Positions 15,013 through 22,763 are shown, counted from the stretch's first letter. The stretch: 43,587 nucleotides of DNA from a virus (IMGVR_UViG_3300031578_000110:1-43587), one strand, 5' to 3'. Numbers and translations: made by a program. Notes: generated by a model not told the origin, from the sequence alone.

Positions 15013-16060
15013 TATTTTAATTTCAGATGTAAAAAAGTATATATTACAATTTAAAAGTGAAGAAGGAAGAATTCCTAAATTGGATGAGGTATCATCTAAA
15101 TTTAAAATATCAAAAAGTATAGCAAGTAATATTTATCAGAAATTAAAAAAAGATAAATTTCTTATTTTAAAAAGGACTCGTTATTTAAAAAATAATGCTA
15201 TTGAAGAAGAAAAGAATATAAAAGAAAAAGTCAAAGATAAAGTAAAGGAATATTTTACAGATATTCCTTTATTGATAATAAAAGTATGTATGGGAATTAT
15301 TGGAATTGGAGCTATTATTTTAAGTGTTTATTATACTGGTATATGGTTAATAGATTATCTTGTAAGGTGGTTAGCTTTTTTATTAAGTGCTATAATGGTT
15401 TTATTTTCTGTAATTGCATTTGAAGTAATTATTATTATGTTTGTAAATGGTAAAAAATATATTCCTTTATGTATTTTATTTATAGGATTATGGTCTGTGG
15501 TTTTAATTTTTTCGATGACAAGTACTGTTGCCGGTCAATATAATACAAGAATGAAAACCATAAGTAAAAATATAAATGATAATAGTACAGTTATAATACA
15601 GAGAGAAACATATAATTTATTATTAGAAGAAGAAAAAGATATTGTAAAACGTATAGAAAACAAAGAACGTGAAAGAGAACCATTTATGAAAATAATGGAA
15701 AAATATGAATCCCCGGAAGATAGACAAGAAAATGCATGGGAGTATTGGGATGCTTATAAAAAAGTAGAAAATATAAATAAAAGTATTGAAAAATTATATA
15801 TTATGTTAGTGGATAAAAGAAAAGAGAAAAAAGAATATCTTATTACAAAAAGTGAAAATGAAATAGATAGTGTGGGTGCAATTGAAGAAACGACAAATGA
15901 AAGTAAATCATTTTATTTATGGGTATCTGATATTTTACAAGTGAATGCAAAGTATATAGAATTTTGGTTATCTGTATTTCCGGCTGTGTTTATTGATATT
16001 ATTGCACCATTATCAATTGCTATAAGTATGTTTTTGAAAAGAAAACGAAAAGGAGAATAA
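15005..16060 (+). CDS. Membrane protein with N-terminal winged-helix DNA-binding domain
   Basis: A 351-residue protein. Residues about 1-60 (ISDVKKYILQFKSEEGRIP, then LDEVSSKFKISKSIASNIYQKL) fit a GntR-like winged helix. Then come about three membrane segments (residues about 85-170), a long charged coiled coil (about 185-275), and a last membrane segment near the C-terminus. ATG 15005 is chosen as the start; ATG 14999 is equally possible because no strong binding site is present. This would be a DNA-binding protein anchored to the membrane, perhaps tethering or sensing. It overlaps the previous gene. Confidence 0.6.
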   Translation: MSDILISDVKKYILQFKSEEGRIPKLDEVSSKFKISKSIASNIYQKLKKDKFLILKRTRYLKNNAIEEEKNIKEKVKDKVKEYFTDIPLLIIKVCMGIIGIGAIILSVYYTGIWLIDYLVRWLAFLLSAIMVLFSVIAFEVIIIMFVNGKKYIPLCILFIGLWSVVLIFSMTSTVAGQYNTRMKTISKNINDNSTVIIQRETYNLLLEEEKDIVKRIENKEREREPFMKIMEKYESPEDRQENAWEYWDAYKKVENINKSIEKLYIMLVDKRKEKKEYLITKSENEIDSVGAIEETTNESKSFYLWVSDILQVNAKYIEFWLSVFPAVFIDIIAPLSIAISMFLKRKRKGE

Positions 16061-16065
16061 AAAAT

Positions 16066-16533
16066 ATGTCAAAAAAACCAATACAGATTACACATGGATG
16101 GGTAAAAGATTTTTTAAAAGAATTAAAAGATAAAGGAATAAAAGGATTTTATCATACTGGAAGTAATTTATTTGAATTAAGTAATAAAAATTCTGATTAT
16201 GATTATGTGGTTACAAATGAAACATGGGATTCTATAAATGAAGATGCTCATATATTTTATGGAAAAGGATGTAATAAAATAGATAGTTTTAGTAATGGTA
16301 AACCAGAATATGAATTTGAAAATCTAAAATTACAATTAGATAATGATTTATTTGATTTTATAGTTGTCCCTGATGAAATAGAATATAAAGTATGGGTTTT
16401 ATCAACTAAGGCTTTTTTATTATTACTTGATAATGTTGTTATTAAAAAAATAATGATAGATAAAAGTAAAAGAGTTGAAATGTTTGAAAATTTAAAAAAT
16501 GTATTTAGAGAATATTATAAGGAGGATGTATAA
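16066..16533 (+). CDS. Nucleotidyltransferase-fold protein (Pol beta-like)
   Basis: A 155-residue protein with the Pol beta-type motif: TGSNLFELSNKNSDYDYVV (Gly32-Ser33, then Asp44 and Asp46) and a third acidic strand, NDLFDFIVV. Such small proteins transfer nucleotides to RNA, proteins or antibiotics, and some act in toxin systems (MNT-type). Its target cannot be inferred. AAGGAGA precedes the start. The substrate-specific parts are not recognisable. Confidence 0.6.
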   Translation: MSKKPIQITHGWVKDFLKELKDKGIKGFYHTGSNLFELSNKNSDYDYVVTNETWDSINEDAHIFYGKGCNKIDSFSNGKPEYEFENLKLQLDNDLFDFIVVPDEIEYKVWVLSTKAFLLLLDNVVIKKIMIDKSKRVEMFENLKNVFREYYKEDV

Positions 16534-16534
16534 T

Positions 16535-16873
16535 ATGATATATATTGGTGATAGTAATAATAATTTTGGTAATGATTTTGTCGAGTTGTATACAGGTATA
16601 TTGGAAAATGATGATACATATTCGATTGCAAATATTTATGGTAAAAAGGTTTTTATTATGAAAAATACAAAAGAAGGTATAATTATAAAAGAATTGATAG
16701 AAAAAGAAGTTGATTATATTTATATTATAAAAAATATACAGGAATGGGTTTTAAGAATTATTTCTGTTGATGATATGAATGCATATATTGATTATTTATG
16801 TAGAGAATATATTGAATGGGGAAAAATTGAAAAGAAAAACGAAATTAAAAAAGTTTTAGGATTGGATGGATAG
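16535..16873 (+). CDS. Unknown early protein
   Basis: A 112-residue, alpha-beta protein (MIYIGDSNN start). ATG 16535 is preferred since AAGGAGG lies 8-9 bases before it; upstream in-frame starts lack that. It ends with TAG, which shows that TAG is used as a normal stop in this genome. No family recognised. Confidence 0.6.
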   Translation: MIYIGDSNNNFGNDFVELYTGILENDDTYSIANIYGKKVFIMKNTKEGIIIKELIEKEVDYIYIIKNIQEWVLRIISVDDMNAYIDYLCREYIEWGKIEKKNEIKKVLGLDG

Positions 16874-16899
16874 ATTTTGAAAAGGAGAATAAAAATATA

Positions 16900-17181
16900 A
16901 TGGACATTTATTTAAAGCATTTTAAAAATATGACAAAGCGGGTTATAAATAAAAGTGATCGTGAAAAAGATCCTATGTTTATAGAGTATAAAGATTTATA
17001 TGAAAGAATTATAAAATGTTTACCTAATGATAAAAAAAGATATTGGTTAGGGAGATTAAAAGGAATAAAAACATTTAAGAGTAAAATAGAATTTTTAAAA
17101 AATATGGTCAAATATTGGGAAAAGAAAGGAGAAAAGGAAAGTGATAAAATCATTACAAATACAAAACTTTCAATCACATGA
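16900..17181 (+). CDS. Unknown basic protein
   Basis: A 93-residue, Lys-rich, helical protein with KGKKES-like charged ends and an aromatic core (YWLGRLKGIK). The binding site AAAGGAGA precedes it by about 12 bases. Its last 41 bases overlap the SbcC-like gene start in another frame. Possibly a nucleic-acid binder; not shown. Confidence 0.6.
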   Translation: MDIYLKHFKNMTKRVINKSDREKDPMFIEYKDLYERIIKCLPNDKKRYWLGRLKGIKTFKSKIEFLKNMVKYWEKKGEKESDKIITNTKLSIT

Positions 17182-18358
17182 AAATACTACACTTGAATTT
17201 TCAGAGGGTGTCAATTCTATAATTGGTGATTCCAACCAGGGAAAGACAGCTATTTTTCGTGCCATGTTATGGGTATTGACTAATCGGCCTGGTGGGTATG
17301 CATTTATATCTAATTGGCAAAAAAAGAAAGTTAAAGATAAAATAGAAATATCAGGTGATGGTGTTTCTGTTATTATAGAAACTGATAAAGGAAAAGTAAA
17401 AAGAAAAAGAAATGAATTATTTAATGGTTATATAATAAATGAAAATGAGTATACTGCGGTAAATAGAGATGTTCCCGATGATATAAAACATGTCATTAAC
17501 ATAAATGATGTAAATATACAAAAACAATTAGATGCCCATTTTTTATTGTCTGATTCATCCGGTAAAGCAGCCGAATTTTTAAATCAAATTATAAAATTAG
17601 ATTCAATAGATAATATGTTTAAATTAATTGAATCTGATAAAAGAAAAAATAAAAGAAGTATAGAAAATAAAAATGAAGAATATGAAAAAACAATAAAACA
17701 ATTAGATAAATTAAAATGGATTGACATTATAAATCCTTTAATTATTAAAGGTGAAAAAATAGAACAGCATGTATGTGATAGTCATAATATATATGATGTC
17801 ATTACAAAAGAAATAGAAAATTATAGATTACAAAAAGAAATATACAATAAAGTAAATATTGATGAAATAGAATGTTATATTATTAAAGTAGATAAAATAA
17901 TATATGATAAAAAAGAAAAAGAAAAAGAATTAAATAGAATTGAATCGGATATTCATGTATATAATGAAAATAGAAAGATAATTAAAAAATTAGAATATAT
18001 TGATCTTATTAAATATGATATAATTAAAATAGATTTACTTATAATAAAAATAAATAATACAAATCAAATATTAAAAAATCTATGTTCAGATATACATATA
18101 TATAAAGGACATCAAATTAATTATAAAAAAGGAAAAAATATAGATTCTATATGTGAAATAATTATAGTAATAGATAAAATAAAAAAAGAATTACAACATA
18201 CACATGATGTATATGAAGAAATACATAATAACATTGTACAGTATATAGAGTATAAGGATGATATACAAATATGTGATAAAAAGATAAATAAATATAATAG
18301 TATATTACCGAATATATGTCCATTATGTGGAAATAAAATGAAAGGAAATAAAAAATGA
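17141..18358 (+). CDS. SbcC/Rad50-like ATPase, N-terminal half with zinc hook
   Basis: Start is GTG 17141, with AAAGGAGA upstream. The 405-residue protein begins with the Rad50/SbcC lobe (MIKSLQIQNFQSHENT) and Walker A GDSNQGKT at residues 29-36. A long coiled coil spans about 165-385, and the C-terminus carries the zinc-hook motif CPLCG about 12 residues from the end. The second lobe with the ABC signature and Walker B is absent. Those motifs lie in the separate gene at 19677-20288, after the SbcD-like nuclease. The two halves would have to assemble into one ATPase. Rad50-type proteins help process DNA ends with Mre11. Confidence 0.85.
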   Translation: MIKSLQIQNFQSHENTTLEFSEGVNSIIGDSNQGKTAIFRAMLWVLTNRPGGYAFISNWQKKKVKDKIEISGDGVSVIIETDKGKVKRKRNELFNGYIINENEYTAVNRDVPDDIKHVININDVNIQKQLDAHFLLSDSSGKAAEFLNQIIKLDSIDNMFKLIESDKRKNKRSIENKNEEYEKTIKQLDKLKWIDIINPLIIKGEKIEQHVCDSHNIYDVITKEIENYRLQKEIYNKVNIDEIECYIIKVDKIIYDKKEKEKELNRIESDIHVYNENRKIIKKLEYIDLIKYDIIKIDLLIIKINNTNQILKNLCSDIHIYKGHQINYKKGKNIDSICEIIIVIDKIKKELQHTHDVYEEIHNNIVQYIEYKDDIQICDKKINKYNSILPNICPLCGNKMKGNKK

Positions 18359-19263
18359 AACAGAAAAATAAATATATTATAACGGCTGATTGGCATCTTA
18401 GAGCGGATAAGCCAAGATGTAGATTAGATAATGATTGGTTGCAAACTCAAAAAGATATTTTAAAATTTATATATAATATAGCACATGATAATAATGCTGA
18501 TATTATATTAGTGGGTGATTTATTTAATAGTTCAAATGAATCTGATTATATTAAATATATATTTCTTGATTGTGCATTACGAACATATAATGAAATAGTA
18601 AAAACGTATTTATTAGCAGGCAATCACGATGAATATTATAATTCTTTTAAACATATAAATAAAAGTTCATTTGGTATTATATGGCGATTAGTAGGAAAAC
18701 CGAATATATTAAGAAGTTTAAATGATTTAGGAATAGCCATTCATTACGGAGAAGAATTAAAAGATTTAAGAAAAGATATAGATAAATTATTTATTCATAC
18801 ACTTGTATATAAAGATAAAATTCCACCATATATAAAAAATGCGGTAAATGCTCAAACATTACTTGATAAATATCCAGATGTGAAATGGATTTTTACAGGT
18901 GATAATCATCATAAATTTATATATAAAAATAAAGATAGATATGTTATAAATCCAGGTTGTATTATTAGACAGACAGCTGATATGATTGATTATATACCAT
19001 CTGTATATTTGATTGACTTTGATAATGATAGTATAAAAGAAATAGAAATACCGGATAAAAAAGAAATGGTCACAGATGAATATATATTATTGGAAAAAGA
19101 AAGAAGTGATAGAATTGAATCTTTTGTTTCATCGATTGTAGTAGATAAAAATGTTTTATTTGATTTTATAAGTAATATAGAAGAAGCTATGAAAAAAAAT
19201 GATAATGATATAGATGAAGATATGGAAACATATATAAATAATTTGATTATGGAGGTAAAATAA
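18355..19263 (+). CDS. sbcD: SbcD/Mre11-like DNA exonuclease
   Basis: A 302-residue metallophosphoesterase. The Mre11 motifs are in order: DWHL (residues 12-15), GDLFN (54-58), GNHDE (89-93), FIHTL (about 145-149) and GDNHH (about 182-186). These coordinate the two manganese ions. The SbcCD/Mre11-Rad50 complex cuts DNA ends, hairpins and blocked ends, and in T4 gp46/gp47 prepares recombination. The start overlaps the previous stop by four bases (ATGA), so it is translationally coupled with the ATPase half. Confidence 0.9.
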   Translation: MKQKNKYIITADWHLRADKPRCRLDNDWLQTQKDILKFIYNIAHDNNADIILVGDLFNSSNESDYIKYIFLDCALRTYNEIVKTYLLAGNHDEYYNSFKHINKSSFGIIWRLVGKPNILRSLNDLGIAIHYGEELKDLRKDIDKLFIHTLVYKDKIPPYIKNAVNAQTLLDKYPDVKWIFTGDNHHKFIYKNKDRYVINPGCIIRQTADMIDYIPSVYLIDFDNDSIKEIEIPDKKEMVTDEYILLEKERSDRIESFVSSIVVDKNVLFDFISNIEEAMKKNDNDIDEDMETYINNLIMEVK

Positions 19264-19265
19264 TT

Positions 19266-19409
19266 ATGAGAAATACAAGAGCACGACAAATTAAAGAAAT
19301 GAGTAAAAAAGGAGAATATAGAAAAAATAAAAAAACATATACTATGTATTCTAAACGTGAAAGAATTATATTTTTATCTGAATTAAAGAATGAAGAGAAA
19401 GGAGAATAA
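19266..19409 (+). CDS. Very small basic protein inside the SbcCD operon
   Basis: A 47-residue protein, MRNTRARQIKEMSKKG..., rich in Arg and Lys, with a GGAGG binding site just before. It begins right after the sbcD stop. Basic proteins of this size may bind DNA or the nuclease. Function unknown. Confidence 0.6.
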   Translation: MRNTRARQIKEMSKKGEYRKNKKTYTMYSKRERIIFLSELKNEEKGE

Positions 19410-19413
19410 GACC

Positions 19414-19680
19414 ATGCCAGAAAATAATGATGTTATGACAATTGAGGAATTTGAAGAGTTAAAAGAAAAAATAGAAAATGAAAAAGAGAAAAAAAATAAA
19501 GCTAAAGGTGCTATGGAAAGTATAGAAACTAAATGGGAAAAAGAACATAGTTTTTCTACAATTGAAGATGCTGAAGAAAAAGAAAAAGAACTAAAAAAAG
19601 AAATTGAAAAATCAGAAAAAGAATTAAATGTATTATTAAAAAAAATAGGTAATATAGTTGATGAGGAAGAAATAGAATGA
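19414..19680 (+). CDS. Small coiled-coil protein in the SbcCD operon
   Basis: An 88-residue, highly charged helical protein (heptad-like EE/KK repeats throughout) that ends by overlapping the next start (ATGA). Start ATG 19414 follows GGAGA at about 9 bases; an upstream in-frame ATG at 19390 lacks a site. It lies between Mre11 and the C-terminal Rad50 half, so it may supply part of the returning coiled coil, making the ATPase a three-piece assembly. That is inference. Confidence 0.65.
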   Translation: MPENNDVMTIEEFEELKEKIENEKEKKNKAKGAMESIETKWEKEHSFSTIEDAEEKEKELKKEIEKSEKELNVLLKKIGNIVDEEEIE

Positions 19681-20288
19681 AAACTATAAATGAGTATAAA
19701 CAGATATATACTGAAAATAAAGGTAAAAGAGATTTACTAATAAAAAATAAAAATGTATTAAAAAATGATATAGATGTGTTGGAAAAGAAAAAAATAACAA
19801 TAGAAAATACACAAGTATTTATTCAGGAATTGGCAAGAATTACACAAGAAAAATTAAAATTTCATATTGAGGATATAGTACAAATGATGCTTGATGCATG
19901 TGAATTTACCGAATTTAAATTTGTGCTTGATTTTTCTATTGAAAGAGGAAAAACGGTTGCACGATTATTTTTTATGAAAGATGATGAAGAAACAGATCCT
20001 ATGAATAGTACAGGTGGGGGAGTGGTTGATATTACCGCATTCGCTTTGCGTATAGCATGTTGGAGTTTATCAAAAACAGATCCCATTATAATATTTGATG
20101 AGCCGTTTAAACATCTATCGATGAATCTAAGAAAGCAAGCAGGAGAAATATTAAAAAAACTTAGTGAGACATTAAAATTACAAATGGTTATAGTTACTCA
20201 TGATCCTGCTATAATAGATGTTAGTGATCGTGTTTTTAATGTGCAATTAAAACCAGATGGGCAATGGCTAAAATCAGAAATTACTTAA
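19677..20288 (+). CDS. SbcC/Rad50-like ATPase, C-terminal half
   Basis: A 203-residue protein with a short N-terminal coiled coil (residues about 1-50) and the C-terminal ABC lobe. It has the signature STGGG (residues 111-115), Walker B PIIIFDEPF (Asp141-Glu142) and the H-loop His175 in VIVTHD. It has no Walker A, which is in the 17141-18358 gene. It is the last gene before a new promoter region. Paired with the N-terminal half it would complete a Rad50-like ATPase. Confidence 0.85.
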   Translation: MKTINEYKQIYTENKGKRDLLIKNKNVLKNDIDVLEKKKITIENTQVFIQELARITQEKLKFHIEDIVQMMLDACEFTEFKFVLDFSIERGKTVARLFFMKDDEETDPMNSTGGGVVDITAFALRIACWSLSKTDPIIIFDEPFKHLSMNLRKQAGEILKKLSETLKLQMVIVTHDPAIIDVSDRVFNVQLKPDGQWLKSEIT

Positions 20289-20330
20289 CATATATTAAGT
20301 ATAAATATTTAAAAAAGTTTATAAAAATGC

Positions 20331-20359
20331 TTGACTTTTATAAATAACAATGATATTAT
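20331..20359 (+). promoter_or_regulatory. Sigma-70-type promoter of the right small-gene cluster
   Basis: TTGACT at 20331-20336, 17 bases, TATTAT at 20354-20359. The run of A's and the TGC just before the -35 box, and TTTA after it, match the leftward promoters. The gap 20289-20425 holds this promoter and its leader only. Confidence 0.75.
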
Positions 20360-20371
20360 TATATATATAGA

Positions 20372-20399
20372 ATGAATGAGGGAATAGAAAATCATTCAT
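20372..20399 (+). promoter_or_regulatory. 5' hairpin of the right small-gene transcript
   Basis: ATGAATGA (20372-20379) and TCATTCAT (20392-20399) are perfectly complementary and lie 6-7 bases after the predicted transcription start. Similar 5' hairpins follow the other two promoters of this type. Confidence 0.5.
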
Positions 20400-20425
20400 A
20401 GATACATTTTATAGGAGGAATGAGT

Positions 20426-20746
20426 ATGAGAAAGATTGAATATGGTAAAAAATACGGCAATAATGATTTTTATGTAACATGGCAGAAAACGGGAAGTGGT
20501 GCAACATGTGTCAAGCTGACCGGGACTGTTTATTCGGATGGTGAAAAAGATGACAGCTTTGAAACTATTGTTTTTATCCCGCATGAAAATATCAGAGCTG
20601 AAAACGAAAAAAGTATAATTGTCGTAAAGGTAAGAGTAGAATCAGAATTTTCAGAATGGATTTCAGCAGATAAGCCGGGCGGATTTAAATATTTTAAAGA
20701 AGTCATCCTTTATGAAAAAAAGATAGCAAAACAAAATTTAAGTTAA
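20426..20746 (+). CDS. Small beta-rich protein, unknown function
   Basis: A 106-residue protein with alternating beta segments (DFYVTWQKTGSGATCVKLTG, then FETIVFIPH) and a C-terminal Lys tail. ATG 20426 is chosen over ATG 20420, with GGAGG 7 bases before it. GC content is clearly higher than in the replication genes, and its promoter and binding site match the leftward operon. This suggests a module exchanged between phages. A host- or defence-directed role is possible. Confidence 0.65.
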   Translation: MRKIEYGKKYGNNDFYVTWQKTGSGATCVKLTGTVYSDGEKDDSFETIVFIPHENIRAENEKSIIVVKVRVESEFSEWISADKPGGFKYFKEVILYEKKIAKQNLS

Positions 20747-20747
20747 A

Positions 20748-20786
20748 TAGTAACCTGGGAGGGGAATTATATAGGACATTTGGCAT
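20748..20786 (+). repeat. Leader repeat element, copy c
   Basis: TAGTAACCTGGGAGGGG followed by AATTATATAGGACATTTGGCAT, lying between two small genes, in the same place as copies a and b on the other strand. Confidence 0.75.
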
Positions 20787-20816
20787 TTATAGATACATTT
20801 TATAGGAGGAATGAAG

Positions 20817-21050
20817 ATGGAAAAGAAAGATATTTTTGCACGAAAACGAATAGATAAAAATTATGATTTATTATATTATAATACTGGTGAACCAGTTACG
20901 ATATTATCTGAAAATGATTTTCCGGAAGAAATATGGTCTGAAAATGATCATAGTAAATCATGTCATTATGAACATCCAGAGGGAATTATAATACGTGCAA
21001 CTGACGTAAAAAAACTGGGTATTAAGGTAGAATATAATAGAGTTAGGTAA
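20817..21050 (+). CDS. Small protein, unknown function
   Basis: A 77-residue protein (MEKKDIFARKRIDKNYDLL) with alternating charged and aromatic segments. ATG 20817 is preferred to ATG 20811, with GGAGG 7 bases before it. It is followed by a strong terminator. No motif identified. Confidence 0.65.
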   Translation: MEKKDIFARKRIDKNYDLLYYNTGEPVTILSENDFPEEIWSENDHSKSCHYEHPEGIIIRATDVKKLGIKVEYNRVR

Positions 21051-21084
21051 TCAATCTGATATAGATTGTCTGACTTGGTGTGCT

Positions 21085-21118
21085 ATGGGGAAGACGGAAA
21101 AATTCCTTCCCCATTTTT
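21085..21118 (+). terminator. Intrinsic terminator after two small genes
   Basis: ATGGGGAAG (21085-21093) pairs perfectly with CTTCCCCAT (21106-21114), followed by TTTTAAT. A small hairpin CAATCT/AGATTG lies just upstream (about 21053-21069). Confidence 0.85.
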
Positions 21119-21165
21119 AATTAAAATATTTGTTGTTAAATAATATTTTATAGGAGGAATGAAAG

Positions 21166-21561
21166 ATGAAATTTGCATGGAATTATATTGGTAAAACAAT
21201 CAAAGAACAAAAAATAAATGAAGATGGACAACCTTATTTTGTTCTTGCAGATGGAACTATTATTGACATTGATAAAAGTGAATTGGTTGACGACGATGAC
21301 GAAGGCTATGAAAATGTACTTGATAATCATCCTGATATTACAACTGAGTCAACATGGAATATAGAAAGATCTATGCCAAACATAGAAATTAAAACAACAC
21401 CAATAGAAGCAGTTGAGATTTGGAAATGGGATAAGTATGAAAATGAGTATTGCCTTTATGATCTTATCAATAAGAAAACAGGAAAACCTATATTATTTAA
21501 AGGTTTAGTATACACGGATGATCCTATAAATAATCATCCACAGTGTAGTATTTGTTATTAA
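21166..21561 (+). CDS. Acidic small protein, unknown function
   Basis: A 131-residue protein rich in Asp and Glu with a central DDDDE stretch (about residues 43-50). The mid-part (VEIWKWDKYENEYCLYDL) is aromatic-rich. The binding site GGAGGAATGAAAG is perfectly complementary over 12 bases to TTTCATTCCTCC at 21589-21600, downstream on the same transcript. Highly acidic phage proteins sometimes mimic DNA; that idea is only a suggestion. Confidence 0.65.
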   Translation: MKFAWNYIGKTIKEQKINEDGQPYFVLADGTIIDIDKSELVDDDDEGYENVLDNHPDITTESTWNIERSMPNIEIKTTPIEAVEIWKWDKYENEYCLYDLINKKTGKPILFKGLVYTDDPINNHPQCSICY

Positions 21562-21682
21562 GTTTATAAATGAGGAAAGTATATATTATTTCATTCCTCC
21601 GAATGGAAATTTGTTCTTTGCTTCCCCTTTATCAATATATATTATGGCCGAGGGGAAAGCAGAGGACTATTAAAAATGAGGA
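21562..21682 (+). ncRNA. Structured 3' region with anti-ribosome-binding-site segment
   Basis: No gene fits here. TTTCATTCCTCC (21589-21600) is the complement of the GGAGGAATGAAA binding site family. After it, CTTTGCTTCCCCT (21616-21628) pairs with AGGGGAAAGCAGAG (21651-21664), with a single bulge and one G-U pair, around a 22-base loop. No U-tract follows, so it is not a typical terminator. It could be a cis or trans regulatory RNA. Confidence 0.45.
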
Positions 21683-21703
21683 ATGAGAAAGGAAATAGGA
21701 AAG

Positions 21704-22102
21704 ATGAAAGTATATAAAATTATATTTTTTTTATCATGTGTTATTTGTTTTTTTATAATTGGTGATTTAATAGTTACATTTGGAATAAATAATCCCATTA
21801 GTATGTTTAAAAAATATTGTAATTGTCAAATTAAAACTGAATATGTATTGAATGATAAAACACGGGTAGACATAGTGACAAATGAATATGCCATAGAAAT
21901 AGATTATGCAAAGGACTTTTATGAAGCGATAGGACAGTCATTATTTTATAGTATAAAAACAGGATTAAAACCAGGTATATTATTAGTCATAATTAATGAT
22001 AAAGATATTAAATATAAAGATCGATTATTATCAGTTGCTAAAACATATATGATATCAGTATGGATATTATATCAAGGTAGAATTGAATGGGTATTAAAAT
22101 GA
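21704..22102 (+). CDS. Membrane-anchored PD-(D/E)XK-like nuclease
   Basis: A 132-residue protein with an N-terminal hydrophobic segment (KIIFFLSCVICFFIIGDLIV). The next domain carries RVDIVTNEYAIEIDYAKDFYEAIGQSL, which matches the nuclease-fold pattern with Asp (RVD), Glu and Asp (AIEID) and Lys. A following KPGILLVI strand fits as well. ATG 21704 follows AGGAAAG; ATG 21683 is a longer alternative. Anchored or exported nuclease-like proteins could act against incoming DNA at the envelope; this is inference. Confidence 0.55.
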   Translation: MKVYKIIFFLSCVICFFIIGDLIVTFGINNPISMFKKYCNCQIKTEYVLNDKTRVDIVTNEYAIEIDYAKDFYEAIGQSLFYSIKTGLKPGILLVIINDKDIKYKDRLLSVAKTYMISVWILYQGRIEWVLK

Positions 22103-22380
22103 AAGAAAATAAATATGAATGGATAGATAATAAATTATATGGTACAGGATGTACATTACAATTTGGGTATGGTTTTGATATTTGTGTTGAATGGGATTCA
22201 TCTATGTCTAAAGGTGATGAGAAAGCACCATTTATTATAATAATAAATAAATGTAAATTACAAAAAAGATTTTTTGATTATAATGAAGCAAAAGTATATG
22301 CTATAGAAGCAGCTGAAAAAATACTTGATGCTTTATTAAATAGAATTGTTGCTTTTAAAAAGAAGGGAGAAATAAAATGA
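22087..22380 (+). CDS. Unknown small protein
   Basis: A 97-residue protein with a beta-rich centre and helical C-terminus (YAIEAAEKILDALLNR). Two starts are possible: ATG 22087, with AAGG nine bases upstream, or ATG 22099, which overlaps the previous stop as ATGA. Stop and next start also overlap. No function assigned. Confidence 0.6.
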   Translation: MGIKMKENKYEWIDNKLYGTGCTLQFGYGFDICVEWDSSMSKGDEKAPFIIIINKCKLQKRFFDYNEAKVYAIEAAEKILDALLNRIVAFKKKGEIK

Positions 22381-22763
22381 CAATATTATATATTATAGGT
22401 AGTTTTATTTATTTTTTTATAGGATTAGGCGTTTTTAGTTTTTTATTTATTACAGAATGGTATAAAATATGTATACATAATTATGTATGGAAAAGAATTG
22501 TTTTATTTTTAGTATGTATTATTTTATGGTCATTATTACTTTTTTGTATTGGTATATTTTCATTTGTTTGTTTAATATACAGTTTAAATGATAAAGAAAA
22601 ACACGGTAAAAAAGAATTAAAAAGAAAAGTGAATGAATTAAATAAATGTTACTATGATTATGAATATGGTGTTGATTATAATTTACATGATGAATGTCAA
22701 TATTGTATGGGACATGTGATATGTGAAGAAAAATATAATGTAATAGTAGAAAGTCATAATTGA
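22377..22763 (+). CDS. Membrane protein with two spans and Cys-rich tail
   Basis: A 128-residue protein with two long membrane segments (about residues 2-28 and 38-68), a charged linker, and a tail with ECQYCMGHVICEE, which could bind a metal. It overlaps the previous gene (ATGA) and stands just before the primase gene. Possibly a membrane anchor for replication, but no direct evidence. Confidence 0.6.
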   Translation: MTILYIIGSFIYFFIGLGVFSFLFITEWYKICIHNYVWKRIVLFLVCIILWSLLLFCIGIFSFVCLIYSLNDKEKHGKKELKRKVNELNKCYYDYEYGVDYNLHDECQYCMGHVICEEKYNVIVESHN

